A stretch of DNA of 64,000 nt from Shinella granuli (GTDB taxonomy: Bacteria; Pseudomonadota; Alphaproteobacteria; Rhizobiales; Rhizobiaceae): contig NZ_SLVX01000002.1 in assembly GCF_004341885.1 (NCBI RefSeq), positions 434,001 through 498,000 on the forward strand, written 5' to 3'. This document shows, in pieces, positions 40,402 through 49,827 of the stretch. Numbering within the stretch: position 1 is the stretch's first letter; each line of letters opens with the position of its first letter. Made by a program: the position numbers and the translations under genes. The notes beneath the pieces were generated by a model. It did no database searches. It worked only from the letters and a program-made list of their open reading frames with translations, and had not been told where the DNA came from.

Positions 40402-41484
40402 GAGAACGAGATAGACGGTCGCGGCGGCGATGCCGGTATAGCGGATGATCTCGTCGATTTCGGCCGGCACCTGGCTCAAGGCGTCCGTTATGCGCGCCCG
40501 TTCGCCATCGCCTGGGGGAAGCCGCAGGGCGGGCGGTGTGTCCTCGGCGGGTTCGTCGGCGCCGGGGCGGGGGGTGAAAAGGTCGGGCTCGGATAGCGGG
40601 CGCAGGCTTTCCAGGACATCCTCGGGCGTGGTGGTGATCGTCGCGCCGTCCTTGAGAAGACCGTTCGTGCCTTCGCAGCGCGGATCGAGCGGCGAGCCGG
40701 GCACGGCGAAGACCAGCCGGCCGAAATCCGCCGCGTTGCGCGCGGTGATCAGCGAGCCGGAGCGCACCGCCGCCTCCACCACCACCAGGCCGAGCGACAT
40801 GCCGGCGATCAGCCGGTTGCGGCGGGGAAAGTCCCGGGCGCGCGGCTCCCAGCCGAAGGGCATTTCGCTGATGGCGAGGCCTTGCCCTTCGGTGATTTCT
40901 GCAAGCAGGCCGATGTTTTCCGGCGGATAGGGTTTGTCGAGCCCGCCCGCCATGGCCGCGACCGTACCGGTGTCGAGGCTGGCGCGATGGGCGGCCGTAT
41001 CGATGCCGCGGGCAAGGCCCGAGATGATGGTATAGCCCGCCCGCCCGATCTCGCGTGCAAGCAGGCCGGCGAATTTCGTGCCCGACAGGGACGCGTTGCG
41101 TGCGCCGACGATGCCAACGGCCGGTGCCGCCGCGACGGCCCGGTTGCCCTTGACGGCCAAGAGCGGCGGCGCGCCGTCGATCTGCCGCAGGAGGAAGGGA
41201 TAGTCGGGTTCGCCGATGCCGACGAAGGCGGCACCGTGCCGGTCGGCGATGTCGAGTTCGCGCTCGGCCTCGGCCCGGCTGGCGACGCGGATGGCGCGCG
41301 AGGCGCCGCCGCGACGGGAAAGCTCCGGCAGCATCTCCAGCGCCGTCTCGGCGCTGCCGAAGTGATTAATGAGCTCGCGGAAGGTGACCGGCCCGACATT
41401 GTCGCTGCGGATGAGGCGCAGCCAGGCGATCCTCTGTCGTTCCGTCAGCGCAATGCCCCGTGTCCTTGCGCCGCGCTCGTCCAT
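40333..41484 (-). CDS. dprA: DNA processing protein DprA
   Basis: DprA binds incoming single-stranded DNA during transformation and loads RecA. It has 383 residues. A SAM-like N-terminal domain (TERQRIAWLRLIRSDNVGPVTFRELINHFG) is followed by the Rossmann DNA-binding domain (AVGIVGARNASLSGTKFAGL, YTIISGLARGIDTAAH) and a C-terminal winged helix (EIDEIIRYTGI). The ATG at 41484 is 2 bases after the plsY stop. Its 3' end overlaps the small plus-strand gene by 69 bases. Confidence 0.95.
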   Translation of the reverse strand: MDERGARTRGIALTERQRIAWLRLIRSDNVGPVTFRELINHFGSAETALEMLPELSRRGGASRAIRVASRAEAERELDIADRHGAAFVGIGEPDYPFLLRQIDGAPPLLAVKGNRAVAAAPAVGIVGARNASLSGTKFAGLLAREIGRAGYTIISGLARGIDTAAHRASLDTGTVAAMAGGLDKPYPPENIGLLAEITEGQGLAISEMPFGWEPRARDFPRRNRLIAGMSLGLVVVEAAVRSGSLITARNAADFGRLVFAVPGSPLDPRCEGTNGLLKDGATITTTPEDVLESLRPLSEPDLFTPRPGADEPAEDTPPALRLPPGDGERARITDALSQVPAEIDEIIRYTGIAAATVYLVLLELDLAGRLQRHADGRVSMTPD

Positions 41485-41486
41485 CT

Positions 41487-42101
41487 CTATCCCTTGCTGC
41501 CGATCTTGCTTTCCGTGCCGTTCAGGAGGCGGCTGATATTGGCGCTGTGCTTCCACCAGGTGATGAGCGTGAGCAGCAGGAAGAGCACCGCCACCTTCTC
41601 GTGACCGAGAAACCACAATACAACCGGTGATACGGCGGTTGCAACCAGGGCCGAAAGGGACGAATAGCGCGTCAGATAGGCAAGGCCGATCCAGACGGCG
41701 GCGAAGACGGCGAGCATGACAGGCACGAGGCCGAGCAGCAGGCCGACATAGGTCGCGACCCCCTTGCCGCCCTTGAAGCCGAGCCAGACGGGAAAGAGAT
41801 GGCCGAGGAAGGCGGCAAGGCCCGCCGCAAGGCCGGCATCGAGCCCCCAGCGTGAAGCGATGGCGGTGGCTGCCGTGCCCTTGAGGGCGTCGAGCAGCAG
41901 GGTCGCCGCGGCAAGCTTCCTGTTGCCGGTGCGCAGCACGTTCGTCGCGCCGATATTGCCGGAGCCGATCTGGCGCACGTCGCCGAGCCCGGCCATGCGG
42001 GTGAGGATCAGGCCGAAGGGGATGGAGCCGAGGAGATAGCCGAAGGCGAGGGCGGCGAGCGTCGGCAGGGCGCCGAGCTGCCAGGTGAAGATGTCGGACA
42101 C
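41487..42101 (-). CDS. plsY: glycerol-3-phosphate acyltransferase PlsY
   Basis: PlsY transfers the acyl group from acyl-phosphate to glycerol-3-phosphate, the first step of phospholipid synthesis, in the inner membrane. It has 204 residues and five helices. The active-site motifs are [34 protein letters not shown] and a third near the C-terminus. The GTG at 42101 ([10 protein letters not shown]) is chosen: it gives the family length and has GGGGGA upstream. The open frame continues upstream through a palindromic repeat and is not real there. Confidence 0.93.
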   Translation of the reverse strand: MSDIFTWQLGALPTLAALAFGYLLGSIPFGLILTRMAGLGDVRQIGSGNIGATNVLRTGNRKLAAATLLLDALKGTAATAIASRWGLDAGLAAGLAAFLGHLFPVWLGFKGGKGVATYVGLLLGLVPVMLAVFAAVWIGLAYLTRYSSLSALVATAVSPVVLWFLGHEKVAVLFLLLTLITWWKHSANISRLLNGTESKIGSKG

Positions 42102-42134
42102 GTCAGTTCCCCCGTTCCAATGTCTGCATGCGGG

Positions 42135-42169
42135 GCGTGGATCCTCGGGCTCGACCCGAGGATCCACGC
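42135..42169. repeat. REP-like palindrome between plsY and pyrX
   Basis: Fifteen-base perfect arms (GCGTGGATCCTCGGG and its complement) with a five-base loop. The core ATCCTCGGG..CCCGAGGAT is shared with the two elements at 57371-57510. Confidence 0.85.
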
Positions 42170-42192
42170 TCTCCGCCGGTCCGACGTCCCGT

Positions 42193-43485
42193 TCAGTCCA
42201 GCGAATACACCCGTTTGCCGGCAACATAGGTGCTAATCGCGCGTCCCGTAAAGCGGGCATCTTCGAAGGGCGTGTTCTTCGAGCGCGAGACGAAGCGGTC
42301 CTTGGTGGCAAGCCAGGGCTCGTCGGGATCGATCAGCACGATGTCGGCGCGCGCGCCGGGCGAAAGCGTGCCGGCATCGAGGCCGAAGATCTGCGCCGGC
42401 CGCGTCGAGAGCGCATCGAGGAGCCGCATCAGCGGAACCTCGCCGCTGTGGTGCAGCCTGAGCGCCGCCGCCAGCATGGTCTCGAGGCCGATCGCACCGT
42501 CGGCGGCGTCCGCGAAGGGCAGGCGCTTGGTGTCGACGTCCTGCGGGTCGTGCGAGGAGACGATGATGTCGATCTCGCCGCGGGCGAGCGCGTCGACCAT
42601 CGCCTTGCGGTCGTCCTCGCCGCGCAGCGGCGGGGAGAGCTTGAAGAAGGTGCGGTATTCGCCGATGTCGTTCTCGTTCAGCGTCAGGTGGTTGATCGAG
42701 ATGCCGCAGGTGACGTCTGCACCGCGTTCCTTCGCGATCTTCACCGCTTCGGCCGATTCCGGCACGGAGATCTGCGCCGCATGGTACTTGCCGCGCGTCA
42801 GGCCGGCGATGCGCAGGTCCCGTTCGAGCGGGATCAGTTCGGCCTCGCGCGGGCTGCCGGAAAGGCCGAGCCAGCTTGCGAGCAACCCCTCGTTCATCAC
42901 GCCGCCGGCGCCGAGATACTTGTCGCGGGTTTCGAGCGCGATGACGCTGCCGAATTCGCGGGCATAGGTCATGGCCCGGCGCAGCACCTGCGCATTGTGC
43001 ATCGGGTTGCGGCCATTGGTGAAGGCGACGGCGCCGGCATCCTTCAGGAGGCCGAATTCGGTCATCTCCTCGCCGGCAAGCCCCTTGGTGAGGGCCGCGG
43101 CCGGGTGGATGTTGACGATCGCCTTGTCGCGCGCGTTCTTCAGCACGAATTCGACGAGCGCGATGTCGTCGATGACGGGATCGGTGTCCGGCATGGTGAT
43201 GAAGGTGGTGACGCCGCCGGCCGCCGCGGCGCGGGAGGCCGATTCGATCGTCTCGCGGTGCTCGGCGCCGGGCTCGCCGACGAAGACGCGGGCATCGACC
43301 AGGCCGGGGGCGGCGATGAGGCCGCGGCCGTCGACGAGCTCGGCGCCTTCGGGTGCGCCCTGGTTCTGCGCGCCGCTGCCGATGGCGGCGATCCTGCCGT
43401 TCTCGATGACGATGGAGCCGTTTTCATCCACGTTGCGCGAGGGGTCCAGGATGCGGAGGTTCTTCAGGACGGTGGTGCGGGTCAT
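42193..43485 (-). CDS. pyrX: non-catalytic dihydroorotase homologue
   Basis: This 430-residue amidohydrolase-fold protein is encoded directly after pyrB. In active dihydroorotases the metal site starts with VDxHxHxREPG. Here residues 63-73 read [11 protein letters not shown], so both histidines and the substrate Arg are gone. The second His region reads SINHLTL and the catalytic Asp region reads SSHDPQD, also without the usual ligands. It matches the inactive PyrC' of Pseudomonas-type aspartate transcarbamoylase complexes, where it is needed for PyrB assembly. Its ATG overlaps the pyrB stop by four bases. An active dihydroorotase is expected elsewhere in the genome. Confidence 0.93.
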   Translation of the reverse strand: MTRTTVLKNLRILDPSRNVDENGSIVIENGRIAAIGSGAQNQGAPEGAELVDGRGLIAAPGLVDARVFVGEPGAEHRETIESASRAAAAGGVTTFITMPDTDPVIDDIALVEFVLKNARDKAIVNIHPAAALTKGLAGEEMTEFGLLKDAGAVAFTNGRNPMHNAQVLRRAMTYAREFGSVIALETRDKYLGAGGVMNEGLLASWLGLSGSPREAELIPLERDLRIAGLTRGKYHAAQISVPESAEAVKIAKERGADVTCGISINHLTLNENDIGEYRTFFKLSPPLRGEDDRKAMVDALARGEIDIIVSSHDPQDVDTKRLPFADAADGAIGLETMLAAALRLHHSGEVPLMRLLDALSTRPAQIFGLDAGTLSPGARADIVLIDPDEPWLATKDRFVSRSKNTPFEDARFTGRAISTYVAGKRVYSLD

Positions 43486-44423
43486 GCGCGGACACCCTGG
43501 TTCTGCGAAACGAGAAGCGTTTCCATCACGGCCATGCGGACGGCGACGCCCATCTCGACCTGCTGCTCGATGACGCTCTGCGGCCCGTCGGCGATCTCGG
43601 AGGCGATCTCCACGCCGCGGTTCATCGGCCCGGGATGCATGACGAGCGCATCCTCCTTCGCCGCCTTCAGCTTTTCCGCATCGAGCCCGTAATAGTGGAA
43701 ATATTCGCGCACCGAGGGCACGAAGGCGCCGGACATGCGCTCGCGCTGCAGGCGCAGCATCATTACCACATCGGCATCCTTCAGGCCTTCCGCCATGGAA
43801 TGGTAGACCTCCGCCCCCATGTCGGCGATGCCGGAGGGAAGCAGCGTTGCAGGCGCCACGACGCGCACGCGCGCGCCCATGGCGTTGAGCAGCAGGATGT
43901 TCGAGCGGGCGACGCGCGAATGCAGCACGTCGCCGCAGATCGCGACGATGATGCGCGAGAGCTTGCCCTTGGCGCGGCGGATGGTCAGCGCGTCGAGCAG
44001 GGCCTGGGTCGGGTGCTCGTGCTGGCCGTCGCCGGCATTGACCACCGAGCAGGAGACCTTCTGCGCGAGAAGCGCGGCGGCACCGGCGGAGGAATGGCGC
44101 ACGACCAGCACGTCCGGGTGCATGGCGTTCAGCGTCATCGCCGTGTCGATCAGCGTCTCGCCCTTCTTCACAGAGGAATTGCCGACCGACATGTTCATCA
44201 CGTCGGCGCCGAGGCGTTTGCCGGCAAGCTCGAAGGAGGATTGCGTGCGCGTGGAGGCTTCGAAGAACAGGTTGATCTGTGTCAGGCCCCGAAGGGTCGA
44301 CGTTTTCTTCTCCCGCTGCCGGGAGATTTTCACCGCCTCGTCGGCGCGGTCGAGCAGGTGGGTGATCTCCTGCTCGGTCAGGCCCTTGATGCCGAGAAGG
44401 TGGCGATGCGGAAAGAAGTCCAT
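43482..44423 (-). CDS. pyrB: aspartate carbamoyltransferase catalytic subunit
   Basis: PyrB joins carbamoyl phosphate and aspartate in pyrimidine synthesis. It has 313 residues. The carbamoyl-phosphate motif [13 protein letters not shown] is at 53-65 (STRT 57-60), the [11 protein letters not shown] loop follows at about 135, and [12 protein letters not shown] is near the C-terminus. No pyrI regulatory gene is present. Instead the inactive pyrX is translationally coupled to it, which fits the class A dodecameric ATCase. The reading frame upstream of 44423 is open for another 2.6 kb but is only a shadow of genes on the plus strand. Confidence 0.97.
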   Translation of the reverse strand: MDFFPHRHLLGIKGLTEQEITHLLDRADEAVKISRQREKKTSTLRGLTQINLFFEASTRTQSSFELAGKRLGADVMNMSVGNSSVKKGETLIDTAMTLNAMHPDVLVVRHSSAGAAALLAQKVSCSVVNAGDGQHEHPTQALLDALTIRRAKGKLSRIIVAICGDVLHSRVARSNILLLNAMGARVRVVAPATLLPSGIADMGAEVYHSMAEGLKDADVVMMLRLQRERMSGAFVPSVREYFHYYGLDAEKLKAAKEDALVMHPGPMNRGVEIASEIADGPQSVIEQQVEMGVAVRMAVMETLLVSQNQGVRA

Positions 44424-44594
44424 GAAACTCCGCCTCAACTGTCGTGGATACGCGGGGTCTATAGAGTGTCGGTTCCCCCGCGGCAAGGCGAAGCGGCGGC
44501 GAGCCCGCGCATTCCCACGCTTTTGTGAAGCCGAGCGCGTCGGCAGCCGCAAGGCCCCGTTTCGCCCCGCCGCGACTTGGGCTAGAACCCGCTC

Positions 44595-46247
44595 ATGACT
44601 CGCGACAAGACGACCGAACAGAAACTCGCCGATCTCAACCAGCCGCCGCTCTGGTCGGGCATCAATGCCTATCGCTCCGACCCGCTGCTGGTCGATGCCA
44701 CCGACGTCATGCCGAAGAGCCTGCGCGACGAGTTCGACGCGATCGGCCGCTACGTGACCTCGCCGGAGGCGCAGGAACTCGCCCGCATGGCGAACGAGGG
44801 CGTGCCGCAATTGCGCACGCATGGCCCGCGCGGCGAGCGCCTCGACGTCGTCGACTACCATCCCGCCTGGCACGCGCTGATGCGCCGCTCCATGGCGAGC
44901 GGCCTGCATTCCTCGCTGTGGGAGAACGTGCCGGACGAGAAGGGCAGGGCGCACAAGGCGCGCGCCGTGCGCTTCTACCTCACCGCCCAGCTCGAATGCG
45001 GCCATCTCTGCCCATTGACGATGACCAGCGCCTCGGTCGCCGCCCTTTCCGTCTCGCCGCAGGTGCAGCGCGAATGGGGCCGAAAAATCCTGTCGCGCAA
45101 GTATGACAGCACCAACAAGCCCGCCATGCAGAAGAGCGCCGTCACCATCGGCATGGGCATGACGGAAAAGCAGGGCGGCACGGATGTGCGCGCCAACACC
45201 TCCACCGCCGAGCGCGTCGGCGAGGGCATCTACCGGCTCTCCGGCCACAAGTGGTTCATGTCGGCGCCGATGAGCGACGGTTTCGTCATGCTCGCCCAGA
45301 CCCGCGAGGGGGTCGGCTGCTTCCTCGTGCCGCGCCTGCTGGAGGACGGCTCCAGCAACGGCCTGCGCTTCCAGCGCCTGAAGGACAAGGTCGGCAATCG
45401 CTCCAACGCCTCGTCCGAGGTCGAGTTCTCGGAAACCTTCGGCTTCCTGCTCGGCACGCCCGATGCCGGCATCCGCACCATCCTCGACATGGTGACGCTG
45501 ACGCGGCTCGACTGCGCGCTGGCCTCCTCCGGCATCATGCGCGCCTCGCTCGCAGAGGCCGTGCACCACACGCGCGGCCGCAGCGTCTTCGGCAAGCCGC
45601 TGGTCGCCCAGCCGATCATGACGCGCGTGCTCGCCGACATGGCGCTCGACGTCGCGGCCGCGACCGCGCTCTCCCTGCGCCTGGCGGAGGCCTTCGACAA
45701 GGCGCGCGACAGCGCCGAGGACGCCGCCTATGCCCGCATCATGACGCCGGTGACGAAATACTGGTGCTGCAAGATCGCGCCCGCCCTCATCTACGAGGCG
45801 ATGGAATGCATCGGCGGCAGCGGCTATGTCGAGGAGCGGCCGATCGCGCGGCATTACCGCGAGGCGCCGGTCAATGCGATCTGGGAGGGCTCGGGCAATG
45901 TCATGGCGCTCGACCTGATGCGCGTCATCGGCCGGGGCAGGGACCTGTTCGAGATGCTGTTCGCCGGGCTTGCCCGCGATCTCGGCCCGGCCGGCAAGAA
46001 GACGGTCGACGTGCTGCGCGCGGCGCTGTCGCTCTGCGAGCGTGACGAGGGGGCGGCCCGCATGCTGGTCGAGCAACTGGCGCTTGCCGCCGCCGCGGCC
46101 GAGCTCTACCGTGCCGGTGCCGGCCGCATAGCCGATGCCTTCCTCGAAACGCGCCTCGCTTCGGGCTGGCGCTCGACCTACGGCATGCTCGATTCGCGCT
46201 TCGATTCGGCCTATATCGTCGACCTGCTCTATCCGCCGGCAAGGTAG
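44595..46247 (+). CDS. aidB: AidB-like acyl-CoA dehydrogenase family protein
   Basis: This 550-residue flavoprotein has the length and N-terminal extension of E. coli AidB (541), the alkylation-response protein that binds DNA and may protect it. The acyl-CoA dehydrogenase fold shows [17 protein letters not shown] (flavin loop) near 190-205 and [31 protein letters not shown] (C-terminal flavin and active-site region). Whether it acts on DNA damage or on an acyl-CoA cannot be decided here. It is divergent from pyrB. Its 3' end overlaps the AEC transporter gene by 19 bases (convergent). Confidence 0.85.
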   Translation: MTRDKTTEQKLADLNQPPLWSGINAYRSDPLLVDATDVMPKSLRDEFDAIGRYVTSPEAQELARMANEGVPQLRTHGPRGERLDVVDYHPAWHALMRRSMASGLHSSLWENVPDEKGRAHKARAVRFYLTAQLECGHLCPLTMTSASVAALSVSPQVQREWGRKILSRKYDSTNKPAMQKSAVTIGMGMTEKQGGTDVRANTSTAERVGEGIYRLSGHKWFMSAPMSDGFVMLAQTREGVGCFLVPRLLEDGSSNGLRFQRLKDKVGNRSNASSEVEFSETFGFLLGTPDAGIRTILDMVTLTRLDCALASSGIMRASLAEAVHHTRGRSVFGKPLVAQPIMTRVLADMALDVAAATALSLRLAEAFDKARDSAEDAAYARIMTPVTKYWCCKIAPALIYEAMECIGGSGYVEERPIARHYREAPVNAIWEGSGNVMALDLMRVIGRGRDLFEMLFAGLARDLGPAGKKTVDVLRAALSLCERDEGAARMLVEQLALAAAAAELYRAGAGRIADAFLETRLASGWRSTYGMLDSRFDSAYIVDLLYPPAR

Positions 46248-47164
46248 GCGGTCGTCGCCAGCACGACGGGGATCGTGAAGAACGAGGCGATGGTCTGCAG
46301 CGTGGCGACGGCGGCATAGAGCGGCGCGTCGCCGCCCATCTGCTTGGCCAGCACATAGCCGTTCATGGCCGTCGGTACGCTCGCCCCCATGGCGATCGTC
46401 AGCAGCGGCTCGCCGCGCATGCCGAGCGCATAGGCGGCCGCCGTCATGACCAGCGGCATGAACACGAGCTTCAATGCGACCGGCAGCAACGCCAGCGGCC
46501 GGGGTTTCAGCGCATCGGCGAGCTTCAGCCCGGCGCCGACCATGATCAGGCCGAGGCTGAGCGAGGTGTCGGCGACGAGTTCCGTCGCCTGCATCAGCGG
46601 CGCGTAGATCGGGATTTCCAAGAGGTTGATCGCAACGCCGAGCACCGAGCCGATGATCATCGGGTTGGTGACGATTTTCTGTGCGAACGTCCTGAGGCTG
46701 CGCGTGCCGCCGCCGAACCAGACGAGAACGGCGATATTGTAGAAATTGAGGGGAATGATGATCAGCGTCGCCACGAGCGCGACGAGGGCAAGGCTGTCCG
46801 CGCCGTAGAGTTTTTCGCCGATCGCCAGCGCGATGAAGGCGTTCCAGCGTGTCGAGGTCTGGAAAACGGAGGTGAACGACGCGCCCGGAACCTGCGCGGC
46901 GCGAAAAAGCGGCCAGGCGAGGGCCAGGAGCGCCGCGATGAGCGTCACGGAGCCGATGGAGCCGAGCGCCACGCTGCCGGCGGCGATGCCGGAGAATTCC
47001 GCCTTGGCGAGCGTCGTGAAGAGCAGGCAGGGGAACAGCACGAAGAAGCCGAGCTGCTCGAGCCCGTTCCACATGTCGCGGTCGATCAGCCGCCAGCGCT
47101 TGAGGAAGACCCCCAGCACGACGAGCAGGAAGACGGGAAGGATGCTTTCGAAGATGGCGAGCAT
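46229..47164 (-). CDS. AEC (auxin efflux carrier) family transporter
   Basis: This 311-residue inner-membrane transporter has about ten helices. Family marks are [16 protein letters not shown] at the N-terminus, [35 protein letters not shown] in the middle and [24 protein letters not shown] near the C-terminus. Bacterial members carry malonate, malate or unknown anions; the substrate is not readable. The ATG at 47164 gives the family start. There is no operon partner on the same strand. Confidence 0.9.
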   Translation of the reverse strand: MLAIFESILPVFLLVVLGVFLKRWRLIDRDMWNGLEQLGFFVLFPCLLFTTLAKAEFSGIAAGSVALGSIGSVTLIAALLALAWPLFRAAQVPGASFTSVFQTSTRWNAFIALAIGEKLYGADSLALVALVATLIIIPLNFYNIAVLVWFGGGTRSLRTFAQKIVTNPMIIGSVLGVAINLLEIPIYAPLMQATELVADTSLSLGLIMVGAGLKLADALKPRPLALLPVALKLVFMPLVMTAAAYALGMRGEPLLTIAMGASVPTAMNGYVLAKQMGGDAPLYAAVATLQTIASFFTIPVVLATTAYLAGG

Positions 47165-47345
47165 GGCAACCGGGCGGGCGAGGGATGGTCGCTGCTCATT
47201 CCACGCCTTGCGCGGGCTTGCAAGGCTCACCTCCGACGGGACCCGTGTGGAAATTAACCTTAATGACGGGTTTGCGTTGCGCGAACAGGGTTAACGGGTG
47301 AAGGTGCCGTTTACCTGGTGTTAACCATGTGAGCGAGTGCAGCCT

Positions 47346-47504
47346 ATGGCCAGAACGGCCCGGATTTCGGTCATGACGACCCTGTTTTGTTTCGTGGCGG
47401 TGGATATCGTCGTTCCGCTTCTCGTCATCGCCGCGGGCGTGGCGGTCAGCGAGATCGTCTTTGCGGCCGGCGACCTTCTCGCACCGAAGAGGAGGGCGGC
47501 ATGA
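47346..47504 (+). CDS. small membrane protein (52 residues)
   Basis: The ORF starts at ATG 47346 and ends in ATGA shared with the next gene's start, so the two are translationally coupled. The product has one hydrophobic span (about residues 10-45, including CFVAVDIVVPLLVIAAGVAVSEIV) and a basic tail (APKRRAA). I do not recognise a family. Coupling to the downstream DUF6105-like gene is the main support. Confidence 0.65.
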   Translation: MARTARISVMTTLFCFVAVDIVVPLLVIAAGVAVSEIVFAAGDLLAPKRRAA

Positions 47505-47827
47505 AGTGGTTCCTGATTCTCTGGGCCGGCCCCATTGCGCTGCTCGGAAGCTGGTACGGGCTTTCCTATTACGACATGAGCTTCGGCTTCTTCATGCTGA
47601 CGCGCGATGCGCATGACCTGGTGTTCCAGATCTACGGCCATATCCTCGGCATCCCGCCGGAGGACCTGCCGCCGCTGGTGCTGCGCGCCATCATCGTCGA
47701 CAGCTTCCTCGTGCTCGGCATCATCGCCTTCCGGCGCCGCAGGAAGATTGCCGCCTGGTGGCAGGCCCGCCGTCAGTCCGCGCCCGCCGCCCTTGCCAGC
47801 GACGAGAGCCTGTCCAGCGCGCCCTGA
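47501..47827 (+). CDS. DUF6105-like membrane protein
   Basis: This 108-residue protein has two membrane segments ([22 protein letters not shown] at 1-22 and [19 protein letters not shown] at ~74-92) and a cytoplasmic C-terminus. The pattern matches a rhizobial family I know as DUF6105; the name is from memory. Its last 18 codons (ending [10 protein letters not shown]) are antisense to the 3' end of ruvX, a 55-base convergent overlap. Its function is unknown. Confidence 0.8.
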   Translation: MKWFLILWAGPIALLGSWYGLSYYDMSFGFFMLTRDAHDLVFQIYGHILGIPPEDLPPLVLRAIIVDSFLVLGIIAFRRRRKIAAWWQARRQSAPAALASDESLSSAP

Positions 47828-48258
47828 AGGATGAAGGAGGCGGCGGCCGAATCAATGCGTTCGGCCCGCTTCTTGCGCGACACGTCCATCTCGATCAGCG
47901 TGCGCTCCGCCGCCACCGTCGACAGCCGCTCGTCCCAGAAGACGAAGGGAATGTCGGTCTTGTCGGCCATGGAGCGCACGAAGGCGCGCGTCGCCTGGAC
48001 GCGCGGCCCGGCGCTGCCGTCCATGTTCATCGGCAGGCCGATGACGAAGGCGGCGACCTTCTCCTTCGCCGCGAAGGCCAGCAGCACCTCGGCATCCTGG
48101 GTGAACTTCACGCGCTTGAGCACCGGCCGCGGCGTCGCCAGCCTCCGGCCAAGATCGGAGACCGAAAGCCCGATGGTCTTGGTGCCGAGGTCTAGGCCGG
48201 CGATCGGCTGGCCGGGCGCGAGCGTTGCGGCCAGTTCTTCCAGTGTCAGCGTTGCCAT
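47773..48258 (-). CDS. ruvX: Holliday junction resolvase-like YqgF/RuvX
   Basis: This RNase H-fold nuclease processes the 5' end of pre-16S rRNA (YqgF) and is related to RuvC. It has 161 residues. The catalytic Asp is D23 in [31 protein letters not shown] and [17 protein letters not shown] supply the other conserved residues. The ATG at 48258 is chosen; the frame is open further upstream in the phnA-like gene. It lies 11 bases after the PhnA-like gene on the same strand. Confidence 0.95.
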   Translation of the reverse strand: MATLTLEELAATLAPGQPIAGLDLGTKTIGLSVSDLGRRLATPRPVLKRVKFTQDAEVLLAFAAKEKVAAFVIGLPMNMDGSAGPRVQATRAFVRSMADKTDIPFVFWDERLSTVAAERTLIEMDVSRKKRAERIDSAAASFILQGALDRLSSLARAAGAD

Positions 48259-48269
48259 GACGGCCCCTC

Positions 48270-48566
48270 TCAGCGCTTGCGCACGAATTCCGTGCGCAGG
48301 ACCAGCCCCTTGATCGTCTCGTGCCGGCAGTCGATCTCGTCCGGATTGTCGGTGAGGCGGATCGACTTGATCACCGTGCCCTGCTTCAGCGTCTGGCCGG
48401 CGCCCTTCACCTTCAGGTCCTTGATGAGCACGACCGAATCGCCATCGGCAAGCACGGTGCCGCTGGCATCGCGCACCTGGTTTCGGGCCGCCTTCTCCGC
48501 GGCGATTTCGGATGCCGGCCGCCATTCGCCGGTCGCCTCGTCATAGATATAGTCGTCGTCGCTCAT
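48270..48566 (-). CDS. PhnA-like (YjdM) protein without the zinc ribbon
   Basis: This 98-residue protein has the C-terminal PhnA domain: [42 protein letters not shown] and the ending [11 protein letters not shown]. The N-terminal CxxC..CxxC zinc ribbon of E. coli YjdM is replaced by an acidic segment ([16 protein letters not shown]). The family was once linked to phosphonate use, but that link is doubtful. The ATG at 48566 has AAGGAGC upstream and is better than the ATG at 48581. It is probably cotranscribed with ruvX. Confidence 0.88.
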   Translation of the reverse strand: MSDDDYIYDEATGEWRPASEIAAEKAARNQVRDASGTVLADGDSVVLIKDLKVKGAGQTLKQGTVIKSIRLTDNPDEIDCRHETIKGLVLRTEFVRKR

Positions 48567-48683
48567 GGCGGCTCCTTGCATGTTGCTCCATCTTCAAGGC
48601 CACGCTTATAACGATCCGGCGATGGATGGAAACGGCCTTCGCCGGTTCTATATTGCGCCAAGGATCCAAACGGGAGAACAAGC

Positions 48684-49388
48684 ATGAAAATCACCTGGCT
48701 CGGCCACTCCGCCTTCCGGATCGAAACGGCGAAAGCCAGGATCCTGATCGATCCGTTCTTTACCGGCAATCCCGCCTTCGACGAGGCGACCCGCAAGGAC
48801 GCGGTGGCGGGCCTTACCCATATCCTGCTGACCCACGGTCATGGCGACCATGTCGGCGACACGATCGGGATCGCGAAGGAGACCGGCGCGACCGTGCTCG
48901 CCAATGCGGACCTTGCGGCCTGGCTCGGCGCCAAGGGCGTGGAAAAGGTCGACATGGGCAATACCGGCGGCACCGTGCATTTCGACGGTTTCTCGACCAC
49001 CTTCGTCAATGCGCTGCATTCCTCCGCGCAGATCACCGAGGACGGCGTCTCCCATTCGCTCGGCAATGCCAACGGCCTTGTCCTGCATTTCGAGGACGAG
49101 CCGACGCTCTATCACATGGGCGACACCGACATCTTTTCCGACATGGCACTGGTCAACGAGCTGCACCAGCCGGAAATCGGCCTCGTGCCGATCGGCGACC
49201 GCTTCACCATGGGCGGTGCCGTCGCCGCGCTCGCCTGCCAGCGCTTCTTCACGTTCGACACGGTCATCCCCTGCCATTACGGCTCCTTCGGCCTGCTGGC
49301 GCCGACGGCCGATCTTTTCGTCAAGGCGATGGACGGCGCTTCGGCGAAGATCGAGGTGCCGGGCGTCGGCAGCGTGGTCTCGCGCTGA
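48684..49388 (+). CDS. UPF0173 metal-dependent hydrolase
   Basis: This is a 234-residue metallo-beta-lactamase-fold hydrolase. The metal motif HGHGDH is at 51-56, GHSAFRIET at 7-15, and [12 protein letters not shown] and IPCHYGSFG supply further ligands. It is typical of the UPF0173 family (COG2220), whose substrate is unknown. It is 104 bases upstream of gatC and on the same strand, as in other rhizobia. Confidence 0.93.
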   Translation: MKITWLGHSAFRIETAKARILIDPFFTGNPAFDEATRKDAVAGLTHILLTHGHGDHVGDTIGIAKETGATVLANADLAAWLGAKGVEKVDMGNTGGTVHFDGFSTTFVNALHSSAQITEDGVSHSLGNANGLVLHFEDEPTLYHMGDTDIFSDMALVNELHQPEIGLVPIGDRFTMGGAVAALACQRFFTFDTVIPCHYGSFGLLAPTADLFVKAMDGASAKIEVPGVGSVVSR

Positions 49389-49492
49389 GCGGCCGGAAAA
49401 CGGGCGAGGGGGCGTGGAAGGGGCCATTCCCCCGTTGCGCCCCTTGGGCTTGGTCAGTATAGCGGGTAGAAATTTCTGAGCGGAGACCACTC

Positions 49493-49780
49493 ATGTCCGT
49501 AGATCTAGCCACCGTGAAGCGCGTCGCGCGCCTTGCCCGCATCGCCGTCAGCGAGGAAGAGGCAAACCGCATGACCGGCGAGCTGAACGGTATCCTCGGC
49601 TTTGTCGAGCAACTGTCCGAAGTCGATGTTAGCGGCGTCGAGCCGATGACCTCCGTCACGCCGATGGAGATGAAGAAGCGCGAGGACGTCGTCAACGACG
49701 GCAACAAGGCGGACGATATCGTCGCCAATGCGCCGGCCTCCGACCGCAACTTCTTCCAGGTCCCGAAGGTCGTCGAGTAA
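49493..49780 (+). CDS. gatC: Asp/Glu-tRNA amidotransferase subunit C
   Basis: This is the small subunit of GatCAB, which turns Glu-tRNA-Gln (and Asp-tRNA-Asn) into the correctly amidated form. It has 95 residues. It starts [23 protein letters not shown] and has the ending [14 protein letters not shown]; GatC wraps around GatA and contacts GatB. It is 47 bases before gatA. gatB is 4.3 kb away, beyond several unrelated genes. Confidence 0.96.
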   Translation: MSVDLATVKRVARLARIAVSEEEANRMTGELNGILGFVEQLSEVDVSGVEPMTSVTPMEMKKREDVVNDGNKADDIVANAPASDRNFFQVPKVVE

Positions 49781-49827
49781 CGTCCTCTTCGTCGCCCGAG
49801 CCGTCCGAATCCGAAAGTAGCCTTCCC

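Noticed and set aside
43482-47072. 1196-codon minus-strand frame continuing upstream of pyrB
   Set aside because: Only the last 313 codons are pyrB; the rest is a shadow of the aidB-like gene and an out-of-frame part of the AEC transporter.
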